64,000 bases of DNA from Methylumidiphilus sp963753955 (GCA_963753955.1 CAVWEM010000008.1:310001-374000); one strand, 5' to 3'. Positions 54,292 to 62,570 are shown, counted from the stretch's first letter. The notes: a model not told the origin generated them from the sequence alone. Numbers and translations: made by a program.

Positions 54292-55905
54292 ATGCGCGGC
54301 ATCCACAGGGAATCCAAACACGAAGCTTATGATGTGATAGTGGTCGGCGCAGGCATAGGTGGCCTGAGCGTGGCGGCCTTGCTGGCGAAGGCGGGAAAGT
54401 CCGTGCTGCTGGTGGAACGGCACGACCGTCCCGGCGGCTACGCCCATGGCTTCAAACGCCGGGGCTTCCAGTTTGATTCGGGAGTCCATCTGGTCAGCGG
54501 TTGCGGCCCTGAGGGCTACCGCTACGGCAGCACCATCCACAAGATCAGCCGGGCGGCGGGCATAGATCCGCAGGCCATTTTCCTCCCCATCCAGTCTTAC
54601 GCACGGGCGGTTTATCCGGGGTTCGAAGTGCCTTTGCGCTCGGGCGAGGAGGCTTTCATCACTGGCTTGGCAGAGCGGTTTCCCCAAGAAAAAGACCGTC
54701 TCCTTGAACTGATCCGTCTTTGCCGTGTGTTGGCGGAAGAGGCCATGCTGGCGGAGGAGATCTTGGAACAGGCCAAGACCACCCGCGTTTCCCCCGTCCA
54801 AGTCCTAGGCAATTTGCTCCGCTATCGGCGCACCAGCCTGGCCGTGGCGCTGGACGGATTCCTCGTCGATCCCCGGCTGAAGAGCGCCTGCGCCTCCCTC
54901 TGGCCGTATCTGGGTCTGCCGCCTTCGAAGCTGTCCTTCCTGTACTGGGCCACCATGATGGCGGGCTATATTTACGAGGGCGGTTATTATTGCCGTGGCA
55001 GTTTCCAGGTTTACGCCAATCTTCTCGCCGCCGCCGTGGAAAGGCAGGGAGGCGAGGTGCTGTTGAATTCCAGCGTGCGGCGAATCTACGTGGAACAAGG
55101 CAGGGCCTGCGGCGTGATCCTGGAAAACGGCCAGGCCATCCGCGCCGAGGCGGTGGTCTCCAATATCGACGCCCGGCAGACCGCCGACTTGCTAATCGGA
55201 CGGGAACACTTGCCGCAAGGCCATTGGGAAGCTTTGGAGAAACTAACCAACTCCCCGTCCGTCTTTGTGGCCTATGTCGCCACTGACCTCCCCCTCGCCG
55301 GACAAGCCCATGCCCACGAGTCCTTTTTCTATGAGTCTTTCGACCATGAGGCCAGCTATGCGCTTGCGCGGGAGGACCGTGTCAACTGGTTTTCCGCCAC
55401 GATCCCTTCTTTGGCCGATCCTTCCTTGGCACCCGAAGGGAAACATATCCTGCTATTGACCGCCTTATGCCCATTCCATATCGGCCAATCGTGGCGGCTA
55501 GCCAAGGCCGGTTTCCAGAAGCGCCTGCTGGAAAAAGCCGAACAACAATTCCCCGGCCTTAATAACCGCCTGCTCTTGGTGGAGTCAGGCACTCCGAGAA
55601 CCTTGGAACGCTACACCCTCAACCATCAAGGCGCGGCCTATGGCTTTGCGCCCACCCCCGGCCAAATCGGCCCGAACCGCCCCGGTGTGCGCGGCGTCTT
55701 GTCCGGCCTCTACCATACCGGCCATTGGACCCGGCCCGGCGGCGGGGTGGCCGGTGTCAGCGTCTCCGCCCAACTCGCCGCGCAAGCCATCCTCGACATA
55801 CCCAGGCAGGAGGATTTTTGGAAATACTTGGGGGTGGAGGCTCGCCATCCATCACTTTGTGCCAGTGGTGGCGATCTTCCTCCCCCTTTGCAAAAGGGGG
55901 ATTGA
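54292..55905 (+). CDS. CrtI/CrtISO-like FAD oxidoreductase (phytoene-desaturase superfamily)
   Basis: The product is 537 residues. The dinucleotide motif VIVVGAGIGGLSVAALLAKA starts at residue 15 and is followed by GGYAHGFKRRGFQFDSG. The C-terminal FAD motif is HTGHWTRPGGGVAGVSVSAQ. This arrangement is that of carotenoid desaturases, isomerases and retinol saturases. It may desaturate or isomerise the polyene chain. The last residues (GGDLPPPLQKGD) translate a repeat palindrome at 55882-55900, so the natural C-terminus may have been shorter. A damaged inverted copy lies just downstream. Confidence 0.85.
   Translation: MRGIHRESKHEAYDVIVVGAGIGGLSVAALLAKAGKSVLLVERHDRPGGYAHGFKRRGFQFDSGVHLVSGCGPEGYRYGSTIHKISRAAGIDPQAIFLPIQSYARAVYPGFEVPLRSGEEAFITGLAERFPQEKDRLLELIRLCRVLAEEAMLAEEILEQAKTTRVSPVQVLGNLLRYRRTSLAVALDGFLVDPRLKSACASLWPYLGLPPSKLSFLYWATMMAGYIYEGGYYCRGSFQVYANLLAAAVERQGGEVLLNSSVRRIYVEQGRACGVILENGQAIRAEAVVSNIDARQTADLLIGREHLPQGHWEALEKLTNSPSVFVAYVATDLPLAGQAHAHESFFYESFDHEASYALAREDRVNWFSATIPSLADPSLAPEGKHILLLTALCPFHIGQSWRLAKAGFQKRLLEKAEQQFPGLNNRLLLVESGTPRTLERYTLNHQGAAYGFAPTPGQIGPNRPGVRGVLSGLYHTGHWTRPGGGVAGVSVSAQLAAQAILDIPRQEDFWKYLGVEARHPSLCASGGDLPPPLQKGD
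55882..55900. repeat. CCCCCTTT/AAAGGGGG palindrome at the desaturase 3' end
   Basis: An 8-bp perfect stem with a 3-base loop, followed by ATTGAGGGGG. The same type of sequence is a dispersed element in many gammaproteobacteria. It forms the final codons and stop of the CrtI-like gene and could serve as a terminator. Confidence 0.6.
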
Positions 55906-55918
55906 GGGGGGGATTTAT

Positions 55919-56222
55919 CAGCCCGTGTCACGCGAGCCAGCCCCCGAAAGATGCCCCGATAACGGAGCAAATTGCCTAGGGCAAGAAACGGGGAGACGGG
56001 GGTGGATTTGCCCTGATCCAGGATCTCCTCCGCCAGCATGGCCTCTTCCGCCAACACACGGCAAAGAGGGGCCAGGCGGGAAAATAGCTTGCGGGTCTAT
56101 CCCCACCGCCCGGCTGATCTTGTGGAGGGTGCTGCCGTTGCGGTAGCCCTCAGGGCCGCAACCGCTGACCCGATGCACACCCGAATCGAAATGGAAGCCC
56201 CGGCGTTTGAAATGGGGTTTCT
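55919..56222 (-). pseudogene. Inverted, internally deleted remnant of the CrtI-like gene
   Basis: Read leftward, this segment reproduces two parts of the N-terminal half of the CrtI-like gene. The first part (about 56222-56075) matches around 54457-54590, with SGCGPEGYRNGSTLHKISRA. The second (about 56074-55920) matches 54718-54835, with AEEAMLAEEILDQGKS and ALGNLLRYRG. The roughly 130 bases between them in the intact gene are missing, and the frame is lost. It is therefore a decayed second copy in tail-to-tail orientation with the live gene. Confidence 0.85.
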
Positions 56223-56227
56223 TATAG

Positions 56228-57040
56228 TCAGGCGCGGTCTATACGGATGAGATTCAGGCCCACCTGCGCATACGCATCAGGTCTTTTCGACCACCGCAGC
56301 CAGCTTTCTTTCACGGTGGGGAAATCATATTGGAGTCCACCCGCCTGCTCAACAAGATCCACCAGCAAAGCATAGGTCTTGGCGAAGAGATCCAGATTGC
56401 CGGGAATCGTCGAGGGAATTAGCAACTGGAGTGTGTCACCGATACGCCAAACGGCGCTGGACGAAATAGCCTGCCCGACGCGACTGGCCACACGGCGATC
56501 CCTGCCCGCTTCCCTTTCATATGCGGCATAGGCTGCGAAAAAAGCCATGAATTCAGGAAGTTCTGGATGGAAGAATCGCACGGGATCATGGGCATCGATG
56601 ATGAAAGCCGATCCTCCCGGATGGGTCAGCGAGGCAATATGGTCGAGGCTGGCCTGGATATCATCCAGGTGCTGGAGCAGAAGGCGTATCAACACAAAGT
56701 CGTAGGTCTCCTCCACGTCGATAATACTGCGATGCGAGAAAAAAACGTTTTCCCCGCCCGCCTCGGTTTCGGCAATGGCAATCAATTCGGCGGAAACGTC
56801 TATGCCGTGATAGAGCTTATTGGGGAAACGGTCAGCGATCTTCCTCAGATAATACCCGTTCCCCGTGCCGAGGTCGAGAACTGTCGTCGCCGCATGCCAC
56901 TGGGGCGACGTGTAATAAAAGCTAAGTTCCTGGGCGATGGCGAAATCGGTCTGGAGTCGCTGCATCTGGTTCCATATATCGAGAACAGCCCGCTTCTGCG
57001 TCCCGAACAGCGGATCGGAATAGGGGGGTTCTTCAGGCAT
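56228..57040 (-). CDS. Class I SAM-dependent methyltransferase
   Basis: The product is 270 residues. Motif I is VLDLGTGNGYYLRKIADRFP near residue 54, the acidic motif II follows at YHGIDVSAEL, and LIRLLLQHLDDI is motif IV. The N-terminal 40 residues are helical and the C-terminal 100 residues are variable, consistent with a substrate cap. It is encoded 15 bases downstream of the TIR/NDT-like gene on the same strand, so the two probably form an operon. Substrate unknown. Confidence 0.8.
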   Translation of the reverse strand: MPEEPPYSDPLFGTQKRAVLDIWNQMQRLQTDFAIAQELSFYYTSPQWHAATTVLDLGTGNGYYLRKIADRFPNKLYHGIDVSAELIAIAETEAGGENVFFSHRSIIDVEETYDFVLIRLLLQHLDDIQASLDHIASLTHPGGSAFIIDAHDPVRFFHPELPEFMAFFAAYAAYEREAGRDRRVASRVGQAISSSAVWRIGDTLQLLIPSTIPGNLDLFAKTYALLVDLVEQAGGLQYDFPTVKESWLRWSKRPDAYAQVGLNLIRIDRA

Positions 57041-57055
57041 GGCTTGCTTATCCTG

Positions 57056-58126
57056 TCATGGGATGGTCTTATCCGGTGTGAGAATGTCTGGAACCTCAAC
57101 ATACACGACTAACAGATACATCGTGTGCGGCCCATCCAGGCTACCGTCGATGACGTGGGCGATGACACAGGGCAAGTAGCATTTGCCCCGGTACGCCTCT
57201 TCAGTATGGTTCTGGTTGATCCGCAGGGGTATCGTGGCCCGTGCGAAACCATAATTCTTGATGATAATGTCTGCCAGCCGCACCTGCTCTTCCATGAATT
57301 CATCCCAATGGCCCTTGTCCGTAAAATTTACGATACGCTTCAGCAGTTTCTCCAAATGCAGCGGGTGATCAGCTTCTGCGGATCTTTTATCCACATATCC
57401 ATACAGGCAACTGAACCTGTTGTCGAAGTCTGTGACGATGGACGGATGCTGGGGGTTTGCAAACACATTTCGTCCGGAAAATTCAACTTCGACGATGGAG
57501 CAGGGATAGAAACTCGAAGTCTTGTCGGAGACGATCCCGCGCAGGTGCTCAACTGCCTGGATGGGGTGGGGTTTGAATTGGCTCTCGATCTCTTGCAAGG
57601 CTGCCTCCAAGCCCTTCTGTAATTCGCCGTCATGGATATCAATGGTCTCCTTCAAGTCGCCGGGGATTCCCACGGTGAAATCGGGCAGGTTCGGCACTGT
57701 GTCGTTTGCGATCTTTTCGATCCGGTTCAGGACATTCTCCTGCTTCCAATTTTGACGGCCCAAGGATTGCACATAGAGCGGCAGGTTGTCAGGCGAATCG
57801 ACCACCAGGACGACTGGCAGGTCACCCTTGCGCCGATAGGCTACTTCGTAAATCACATTCGGGTTAGGTTCGACGACCAACGCGATTAGAATATCCGCCG
57901 CCTCAATTTGTTGAAGCGCCTTTTCAGGTATATTGTCCATCGCGGTCTTGGCAACCTCGACAGCGTAGACCACGCGGTCGGCATCTCCCGCCGGGCGGGC
58001 GGGGATGACATCGCATTTATTGCGCACAAGATATTCCAGGCGCTTAAAATTGAGGATTGCCCGTCGGCGCTCGGTTTGCCCCTTGCCACCAAAAGGCATC
58101 ACCACGACCACACTTCTTGCGCTCAT
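57056..58126 (-). CDS. TIR/nucleoside-deoxyribosyltransferase-like protein
   Basis: The product is 356 residues from the ATG at 58126, with GGGGAG upstream. The N-terminus SVVVVMPFGG and the segment ALQQIEAADILIALVVEPNP followed by NVIYEVAYRRKGDLPVVLVV form the Rossmann-like fold shared by nucleoside deoxyribosyltransferases and TIR-like NAD hydrolases. Glu94 in NVIYEVAY matches the catalytic Glu. The C-terminal 200 residues have no family I recognise. The IS5-type element ends 23 bases upstream, so normal promoter sequences may be displaced. Possible nucleotide-hydrolysing effector; inference. Confidence 0.65.
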   Translation of the reverse strand: MSARSVVVVMPFGGKGQTERRRAILNFKRLEYLVRNKCDVIPARPAGDADRVVYAVEVAKTAMDNIPEKALQQIEAADILIALVVEPNPNVIYEVAYRRKGDLPVVLVVDSPDNLPLYVQSLGRQNWKQENVLNRIEKIANDTVPNLPDFTVGIPGDLKETIDIHDGELQKGLEAALQEIESQFKPHPIQAVEHLRGIVSDKTSSFYPCSIVEVEFSGRNVFANPQHPSIVTDFDNRFSCLYGYVDKRSAEADHPLHLEKLLKRIVNFTDKGHWDEFMEEQVRLADIIIKNYGFARATIPLRINQNHTEEAYRGKCYLPCVIAHVIDGSLDGPHTMYLLVVYVEVPDILTPDKTIP

Positions 58127-58149
58127 AATTTTTCTCCCCATAAACTTAA

Positions 58150-59331
58150 GGAAACTCTGATTAAGTCCCTGTCGGCGGTAAAATAGCCGCCTGTCCCCGA
58201 TTTCCGCAGAGCACCCGCCATGAAACAACTTGGACTCGCCGCCCCCGTTTTTGTGAAGAAGCCGAAGCTGACCAAGCGCCAGAAGTTCCTCCAAGAGATG
58301 GAGCGGGTGGTGCCTTGGGCCTTGTGGGTGGCCAAGATCGCGCCGCACTACCCGGTGGCGGGCCGGGGCCGCCGGCCCTTCCCGCTGGAGGCCATGCTGC
58401 GCATCCACCTGATGCAGCGATGGTTCGGCTACTCCGACCCGGCCATGGAGGAGGCGCTGCACGACGTGCCGATGCTGCGCGCGTTCGCGGGCCTGGACGC
58501 TGGGGAGGACGCGATGCCGGACGAGACGACCATCCTCAAGTTCCGCCGCCTGCTGGAGGCCCACGCACTGGCCCGGGCGCTGTTCGACGGGACGGCGGCG
58601 GCGCTGGCGGAGAGGGGCCTGCTGCTGCGGCAGGGCACGATTGTGGACGCCACCCTCATCGCCGCGCCGACCTCCACCAAGAACCGCGACCGCAAGCGCG
58701 ACCCCGAGATGACCTCGACCAAGAAGGGCAACAACTACCACTTTGGCCTGAAGGCGCACATCGGCGTGGACGCCGGCTCCGGGCTGGTGCACACGCTGGA
58801 GGTCACCACCGCCAAGGTCGCCGACGGCAGCATGACCGACGCGCTGCTGCACGGCGAGGAGGCGGTAGTCCTCGGCGACCGCGCCTACACGCGCAACGAC
58901 CGCAACCTGGAGGCCGAGCGGGAGGAACACGACCCGGTGTGGGCCTTCCCGTTCAAGCGCAAGAAGGGCGAGGCGGAATTGCCCGCCGAGCAGGCGTTGC
59001 TCAACCGCATGCTGGCCCCGCTGCGGGCGGCGGTCGAGCACCCGTTCCGCATCGTCAAGCGGCAGTTCGGCCACGCCAAGGTGCGCTACCGGGGCCTGTC
59101 CAAGAACGCGCAGCAGCTTTACCTGCTGTTCGCCCTCGGCAACCTTTACCATGCGCGGGAGGCATTGGCGGCGGGCTAGAGACAGATCCGCCCGCCGCCC
59201 CATGAAACGGGGGCGAAGGGCGGGAAAAGCCCCGTTCCGGGGTCAAAACCGGCGGAAAAACGGCCATTCCGGGCCGCCGCCCCCTGCCGCCTTCCGGCAA
59301 AGCTGGAATTTCCGGCTTATTCAGAGCTTCC
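58150..59331 (+). mobile_element. Complete IS5-family insertion sequence
   Basis: The element is about 1180 bp. Its terminal inverted repeats match with two mismatches: GGAAACTCTGATTAAG at 58150 and, at the right end, the complement of GGAAGCTCTGAATAAG. TTAA directly flanks both ends (58146-58149 and 59332-59335), the usual 4-bp target duplication of this family. The transposase is intact. Confidence 0.93.
58220..59179 (+). CDS. IS5-family transposase
   Basis: The product is 319 residues and full length. Features of the IS5 main group: the N-terminal DUF772-like block RFPLEAMLRIHLMQRWF-type sequence (FPLEAMLRIHLMQRWFGYSD), then the DDE residues in GTIVDATLIAAP, VVLGDRAYTRND and the late VEHPFRIVKRQFGHAKVRYRG. 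Coding GC is high like the chromosome, which suggests that the element is well adapted to this host or a close relative. Confidence 0.95.
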   Translation: MKQLGLAAPVFVKKPKLTKRQKFLQEMERVVPWALWVAKIAPHYPVAGRGRRPFPLEAMLRIHLMQRWFGYSDPAMEEALHDVPMLRAFAGLDAGEDAMPDETTILKFRRLLEAHALARALFDGTAAALAERGLLLRQGTIVDATLIAAPTSTKNRDRKRDPEMTSTKKGNNYHFGLKAHIGVDAGSGLVHTLEVTTAKVADGSMTDALLHGEEAVVLGDRAYTRNDRNLEAEREEHDPVWAFPFKRKKGEAELPAEQALLNRMLAPLRAAVEHPFRIVKRQFGHAKVRYRGLSKNAQQLYLLFALGNLYHAREALAAG

Positions 59332-59335
59332 TTAA

Positions 59336-59562
59336 AACTTGCGCAATCGGGCAACAACAAGACGTTGCCCGACCTGCCTAGCTGCCGTTTTCAGGATCAT
59401 TCTATGGTTCGATGGGTTTCGCCGCGCTCTACCCATCTACGGGCTGTTGCTGTCATCCCGGCAGAACCGGGGACATTGGATAAATAAGGCCGCATTATAA
59501 CAGCACTTCGGTTGAGCGCGATGTTGAGAGACCACTGTTGTAATAAGCCTGACCTTATGTGG
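59336..59562. other. Intergenic region with a repeat unit
   Basis: A GGGCAAC...GTTGCCCGACC unit, related to those near 7905 and 17330, lies at about 59348-59375. The rest is non-coding and more A+T-rich than the IS element. Confidence 0.5.
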
Positions 59563-60546
59563 TTAGTTTCGCGGACTGCCATATTTATCTCCGACACCAT
59601 GCCGCTCGATCAGCTTGAGAGCTTCATTAGCAAAGTTGCGTACCACGGGTTCAGGGTCATGATCCGCCAGCTCGTGCAAAGTTGGCACGGCCTCTTTGGC
59701 CGCAGGACCTAGAGGAGCGATCAACCGAATAGCAAGTTGGCGTGTTATTGGGTTGGCATCGCGCATTGCTTCGATGAGGGTGGATACCGCTTCTGGAGAA
59801 ATTTGCGATGGCAGTACTTCTTGAATAAACATGGCCGCAGTAAAACTAATCATAGAAGAAGGACTAGTGTCAGTAGCCGCCCCTAGGAATACTCGAATTG
59901 CATCGTTGCTTATTGGCCTGACGTCCCCCAAGGCTGAGAGAGCCAACACTCGGATCTTTTCGTCAGGATCGCTGCGAAAAGTCTTGATTAGGGCTACCGT
60001 AGCTGTTCGACCAAAGCGACTAACTCCAACGACAGCCTTCTCGCGAACGGCGGGTGAGTGCGCATGAAGATCTGTTTCCCAATCCTCGAACGTGCGTCCT
60101 TCATAGGTAGAAGACTTAACGTCGATCAGAACAAAGACATCCTGTCCGAAGAATTCTCCATCCGCAGTAGTCATTTGCCAGCTACCCTGGTGTTTGCCAG
60201 CATCCTTCGGAGCCGTCATCGGGACACTAATATCCACAGTCGCTCCCGGTGATGTCATTGGGACAGAAACAGAGGACGGCGCACCCATTTGGTCGCCACC
60301 GACAAAAGTCAGGCTGTAGCCGTTCCAGCTTGTTGCACCGCTGTTCTTTAACTTCCAGGTCTTGGTAAAGTTCTGGCCTGGATCCATCACTGTACCATCC
60401 GGTATGGTTACGTCACTCACAAACGTAGAACCCCCGCCGATAAATACATGGCCTTCTGTCAGTGGGCTTTGTGGATAGGCGACCGGCGATAAACCTAATA
60501 TCACTATTAGACTTGTTCCCGACCCTGTTAATTTTTTTAATACTGC
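59563..60546 (-). pseudogene. NBR1-Ig-like and HEAT-repeat protein, 5' end cut by an insertion sequence
   Basis: The readable part is about 328 residues. It begins with a hydrophobic signal-like segment (GTSLIVILGLSPVAYPQ). An NBR1-type Ig-like domain follows, with FTKTWKLKNSGATSWNGYSL, VGGDQMGAP and MTAPKDAGKHQGSWQM. The C-terminal half consists of HEAT-type repeats such as PDEKIRVLALSALGDVR and DPEPVVRNFANEALK. No start codon precedes the signal segment in the remaining chromosomal DNA because the two-frame insertion sequence begins at about 60548. An IS-supplied in-frame start is possible, so some expression cannot be excluded. Confidence 0.75.
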
Positions 60547-60547
60547 C

Positions 60548-61534
60548 TTATTATAGGGTATCCATACCCTACAGAAAATAGACAACCCATGGCCTTCGAA
60601 AGATTTAAAAAGCTGGATGGCAAGAAGCATGACCGCAAGATTAAGTCCGTCATCGGCATGAGCCTGCCAAAATTCAACATCCTCCTTGCGGCCTTCGCGG
60701 CGGCCTACGATGCCGTCCAACTGGAAAGGTGTCGGCAGGGCGAAATCAAGCAGGTTCCAACGGGCGGGCCAAAAGGCCATCTCGACACGCCCGGGAAGAA
60801 GCTTTTCTTCATTTTGTATTACCTCAAGACATACCCCACCTTCGACGTGCTGGGCTTCCTTTTCGGCTTCAGTTCGGGGCATGCCCACAACCATGTGGAG
60901 AAACTCCTGCCCGTCTTGCTGCGGAGCCTGTCGGACCTCGGCGTGCTCCCTGAGCGGTCGCCTGGGACTCCCGAGGAGTTCCTGCGACTCGTCGATAAAT
61001 ATGGCGACGTCATCATCGACGGGATGGAGTGCGCCTGCGTCAGGCCGCAGGACGGGGAACTCCAGAAGGCCCGCTTCAGCGGAAAAAAAAACGCCACACG
61101 CTCCAGGCGCTCGTCCTCACGACCCTGCACCGGAAAATCCTTTTCCTCTTCTGCGTCTTCGCCGGCAGCGTCCACGACTACAAGCTCATGAAAAAGGTAT
61201 TCGACCCAAAACTGAAATGGTTCCATCGAGTGAATCTGTGGCTCGACCTTGGGTTCCAAGGTGCGCAAAAAGATTATGGCGTGAAATCCAAGATAAACCT
61301 TCCACACAAAAGGCCGAAGAAATCTAAAAACAACCCGAAGCCGAAACTGACCGCCGCGCAGGTCAAACATAACCGGCAGCATGCGGGAACCCGCGTTTCC
61401 GTGGAACACGCCATCGGCGGGATGAAGGCTTTCCATTGCCTGACCCATCGGATCAGAAACCACCTGGACTGGCTCATTGATTTCCTTTTTTGGGTTCCGG
61501 CGGGTCTTTGGAACCTAAAAATAGCCTATAATCA
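60548..61534 (+). mobile_element. IS5-family (IS427/ISL2-like) insertion sequence with a two-frame transposase
   Basis: The likely ends are TTATTATAGGGTAT at 60548-60561 and the complement of TGATTATAGGCTAT at 61521-61534, which agree at 12 of 14 positions. I could not identify the target duplication. An 18-base palindrome (TAGGGTATCCATACCCTA, 60554-60571) lies at the left end. The ends are therefore approximate; the stop codon of the second frame falls just beyond the right repeat. Confidence 0.65.
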
Positions 61535-61538
61535 TTAA
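60589..61538 (+). CDS. Transposase made by frameshift (two overlapping frames)
   Basis: The first frame (60589-61191) encodes the helix-turn-helix half with DVLGFLFGFSSGHAHNHVEK and the first catalytic Asp in DVIIDGMECACVRP. The second frame (about 61080-61538) continues with GKKKRHTLQALVLTT, AGSVHDYKLM, WLDLGFQGAQKDYG and VSVEHAIGGMKAFHCL, completing the DDE set. The switch lies in a run of nine or ten A residues at 61083-61091, where homologues read GKKKRHT. This is the normal programmed-frameshift layout of this IS group, so the element may be functional. Confidence 0.85.
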
Positions 61539-61642
61539 CTTAACACCGGGAACAACTCTATTGAAAAAATGACTATTGCATGTTGTTTTTTCATGATCTG
61601 GTCTCCGCGATATATTGGCTAGGTTTAGCAAGATTCCAAGCA

Positions 61643-61676
61643 TAGGACTAACGCATGACATCATGCGTTAGTCCTA
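61643..61676. terminator. Perfect 16-bp hairpin
   Basis: TAGGACTAACGCATGA pairs perfectly with TCATGCGTTAGTCCTA across a 2-base loop. It lies in A+T-rich non-coding DNA downstream of the IS. No T-run follows. Could be a terminator, a small-element end or a DNA-binding site. Confidence 0.4.
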
Positions 61677-61780
61677 AATATTTGTTGCTTTGGCGCATTA
61701 GATCAAACTGATGAAAATTTGCAACTGAGCGGTTTGCTAGGAAATAGCGAAAAGCAGGGCGGCAACTGTCCGGCTGTGGG

Positions 61781-62030
61781 TCAAACGTTCTGTTCAGCGA
61801 ACAAGTCCGCGCCCAAGTCGTGTGCGCCATGCAAAACGCGGACAATCACAACGCCATTAGACAGGGCAGTAAATGGCGTACCGGCCAGCCGGAAAAGCTT
61901 CCCAAGTCTACCGCCAATTCATCACGCAAACGAACAATGGCGGGACGTTGCGCCAGTGTGCGAAATTTCTTGACTAGACCATAAATCAAGGTCAAAAAGC
62001 GGCGGCAAGCTGTCCAAAGCCTGAATTAAA
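61781..62030 (-). pseudogene. ParE/RelE-like toxin remnant
   Basis: Two ParE-like pieces can be read leftward in different frames: FRTLAQRPAIVRLRDELAV (about 61965-61909) and NGVVIVRVLHGAHDLGADLF (about 61855-61796). The second is followed by a TGA at 61783-61781. They follow the order of a ParE toxin, but the frame is broken near 61880 and the N-terminus is poorly preserved. It directly follows the small ribbon-helix-helix antitoxin gene, the usual antitoxin-toxin order. Confidence 0.65.
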
Positions 62031-62153
62031 TCAAGTTTTTTTCTGCGGATGCACAGCGTTTTCCAGCGTCTGGCGGATGAAGCGCTGATAGGGTATGCCC
62101 GAACGCTCGGCTTCTTCCTTGATGGCATCCAACAGCGGTTCCGGCAGGCGCAT
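62031..62153 (-). CDS. Small ribbon-helix-helix (CopG/RHH) antitoxin
   Basis: The product is 40 residues from the ATG at 62153: a beta-strand MRLPEPLLDAIKEEAERSG followed by IPYQRFIRQTLENAV. This is the compact RHH DNA-binding core of many type II antitoxins. The frame stays open upstream through about 16 further codons (as far as VVKFDYIASTKAILT) but has no start codon there. The gene is divergent from the HigB-like toxin gene, and the 24-bp operator-like palindrome lies between them. Confidence 0.7.
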   Translation of the reverse strand: MRLPEPLLDAIKEEAERSGIPYQRFIRQTLENAVHPQKKT

Positions 62154-62177
62154 GGTAAGAATTGCTTTTGTGCTTGC

Positions 62178-62201
62178 AATGTAGTCGAATTTGACTACAT
62201 T
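62178..62201. promoter_or_regulatory. Operator-like palindrome between divergent toxin-antitoxin genes
   Basis: AATGTAGTC at 62178-62186 and GACTACATT at 62193-62201 are perfect inverted 9-mers separated by GAATTT. The site is 24 bases upstream of the RHH gene and 18 bases upstream of the HigB-like gene, the expected place for autoregulation by an antitoxin. Confidence 0.6.
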
Positions 62202-62219
62202 AACAGGGAGGGGTTAAGC

Positions 62220-62570
62220 ATGAAAGAGATCACACGACCTATTTCATGGGTCAAGGCCGCACGGAAGGCGTTTGACGAGTTTCCTGTGTCGGTGCAAACG
62301 GAGGCTTTACGCGCCTTGACCATCGCCGCCGGAGGCCGCATGGCCGAACATGTGAAGCCACTAAAAGGCTTCGATAGCGGCATTATGGAAATCGTCCTGC
62401 GTCACCGTGGGGACGCTTTCCGCGTCGTGTATGCCGTGCAGATAGGGGATGCGGTGTGGGTTATCCATGCCTTTCAGAAAAAGTCCACGCAAGGCAATCA
62501 AGACCCCCAAGCATGAAATAGACCTCGTGCATGAACGCTTGAAACGCTTATTAAAGGAGGCGCTCCGATG
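62220..62570 (+). CDS. HigB/RelE-type toxin with a 3' frameshift
   Basis: The ORF starts at the ATG at 62220 and reads 98 residues to a TGA at 62514-62516. The RelE/ParE (Gp49-like) core is present: GGRMAEHVKPLKGFDSGIME and FRVVYAVQIGDAVWVIHAFQKKS. After the Lys-rich end, the neighbouring frame continues KTPKHEIDLVHERLKRLLKEAL to a TGA at 62568-62570 that overlaps the antitoxin ATG. This is the normal ending for the family. One extra base in GGCAATCAAG explains the shift. The short form keeps most of the core but loses the C-terminal helix. Confidence 0.75.

Noticed and set aside
59563..60894. Full 443-codon protein on the minus strand
   Set aside because: The first roughly 115 codons are antisense to the insertion sequence, so only the part up to about 60546 belongs to the NBR1-Ig/HEAT gene.
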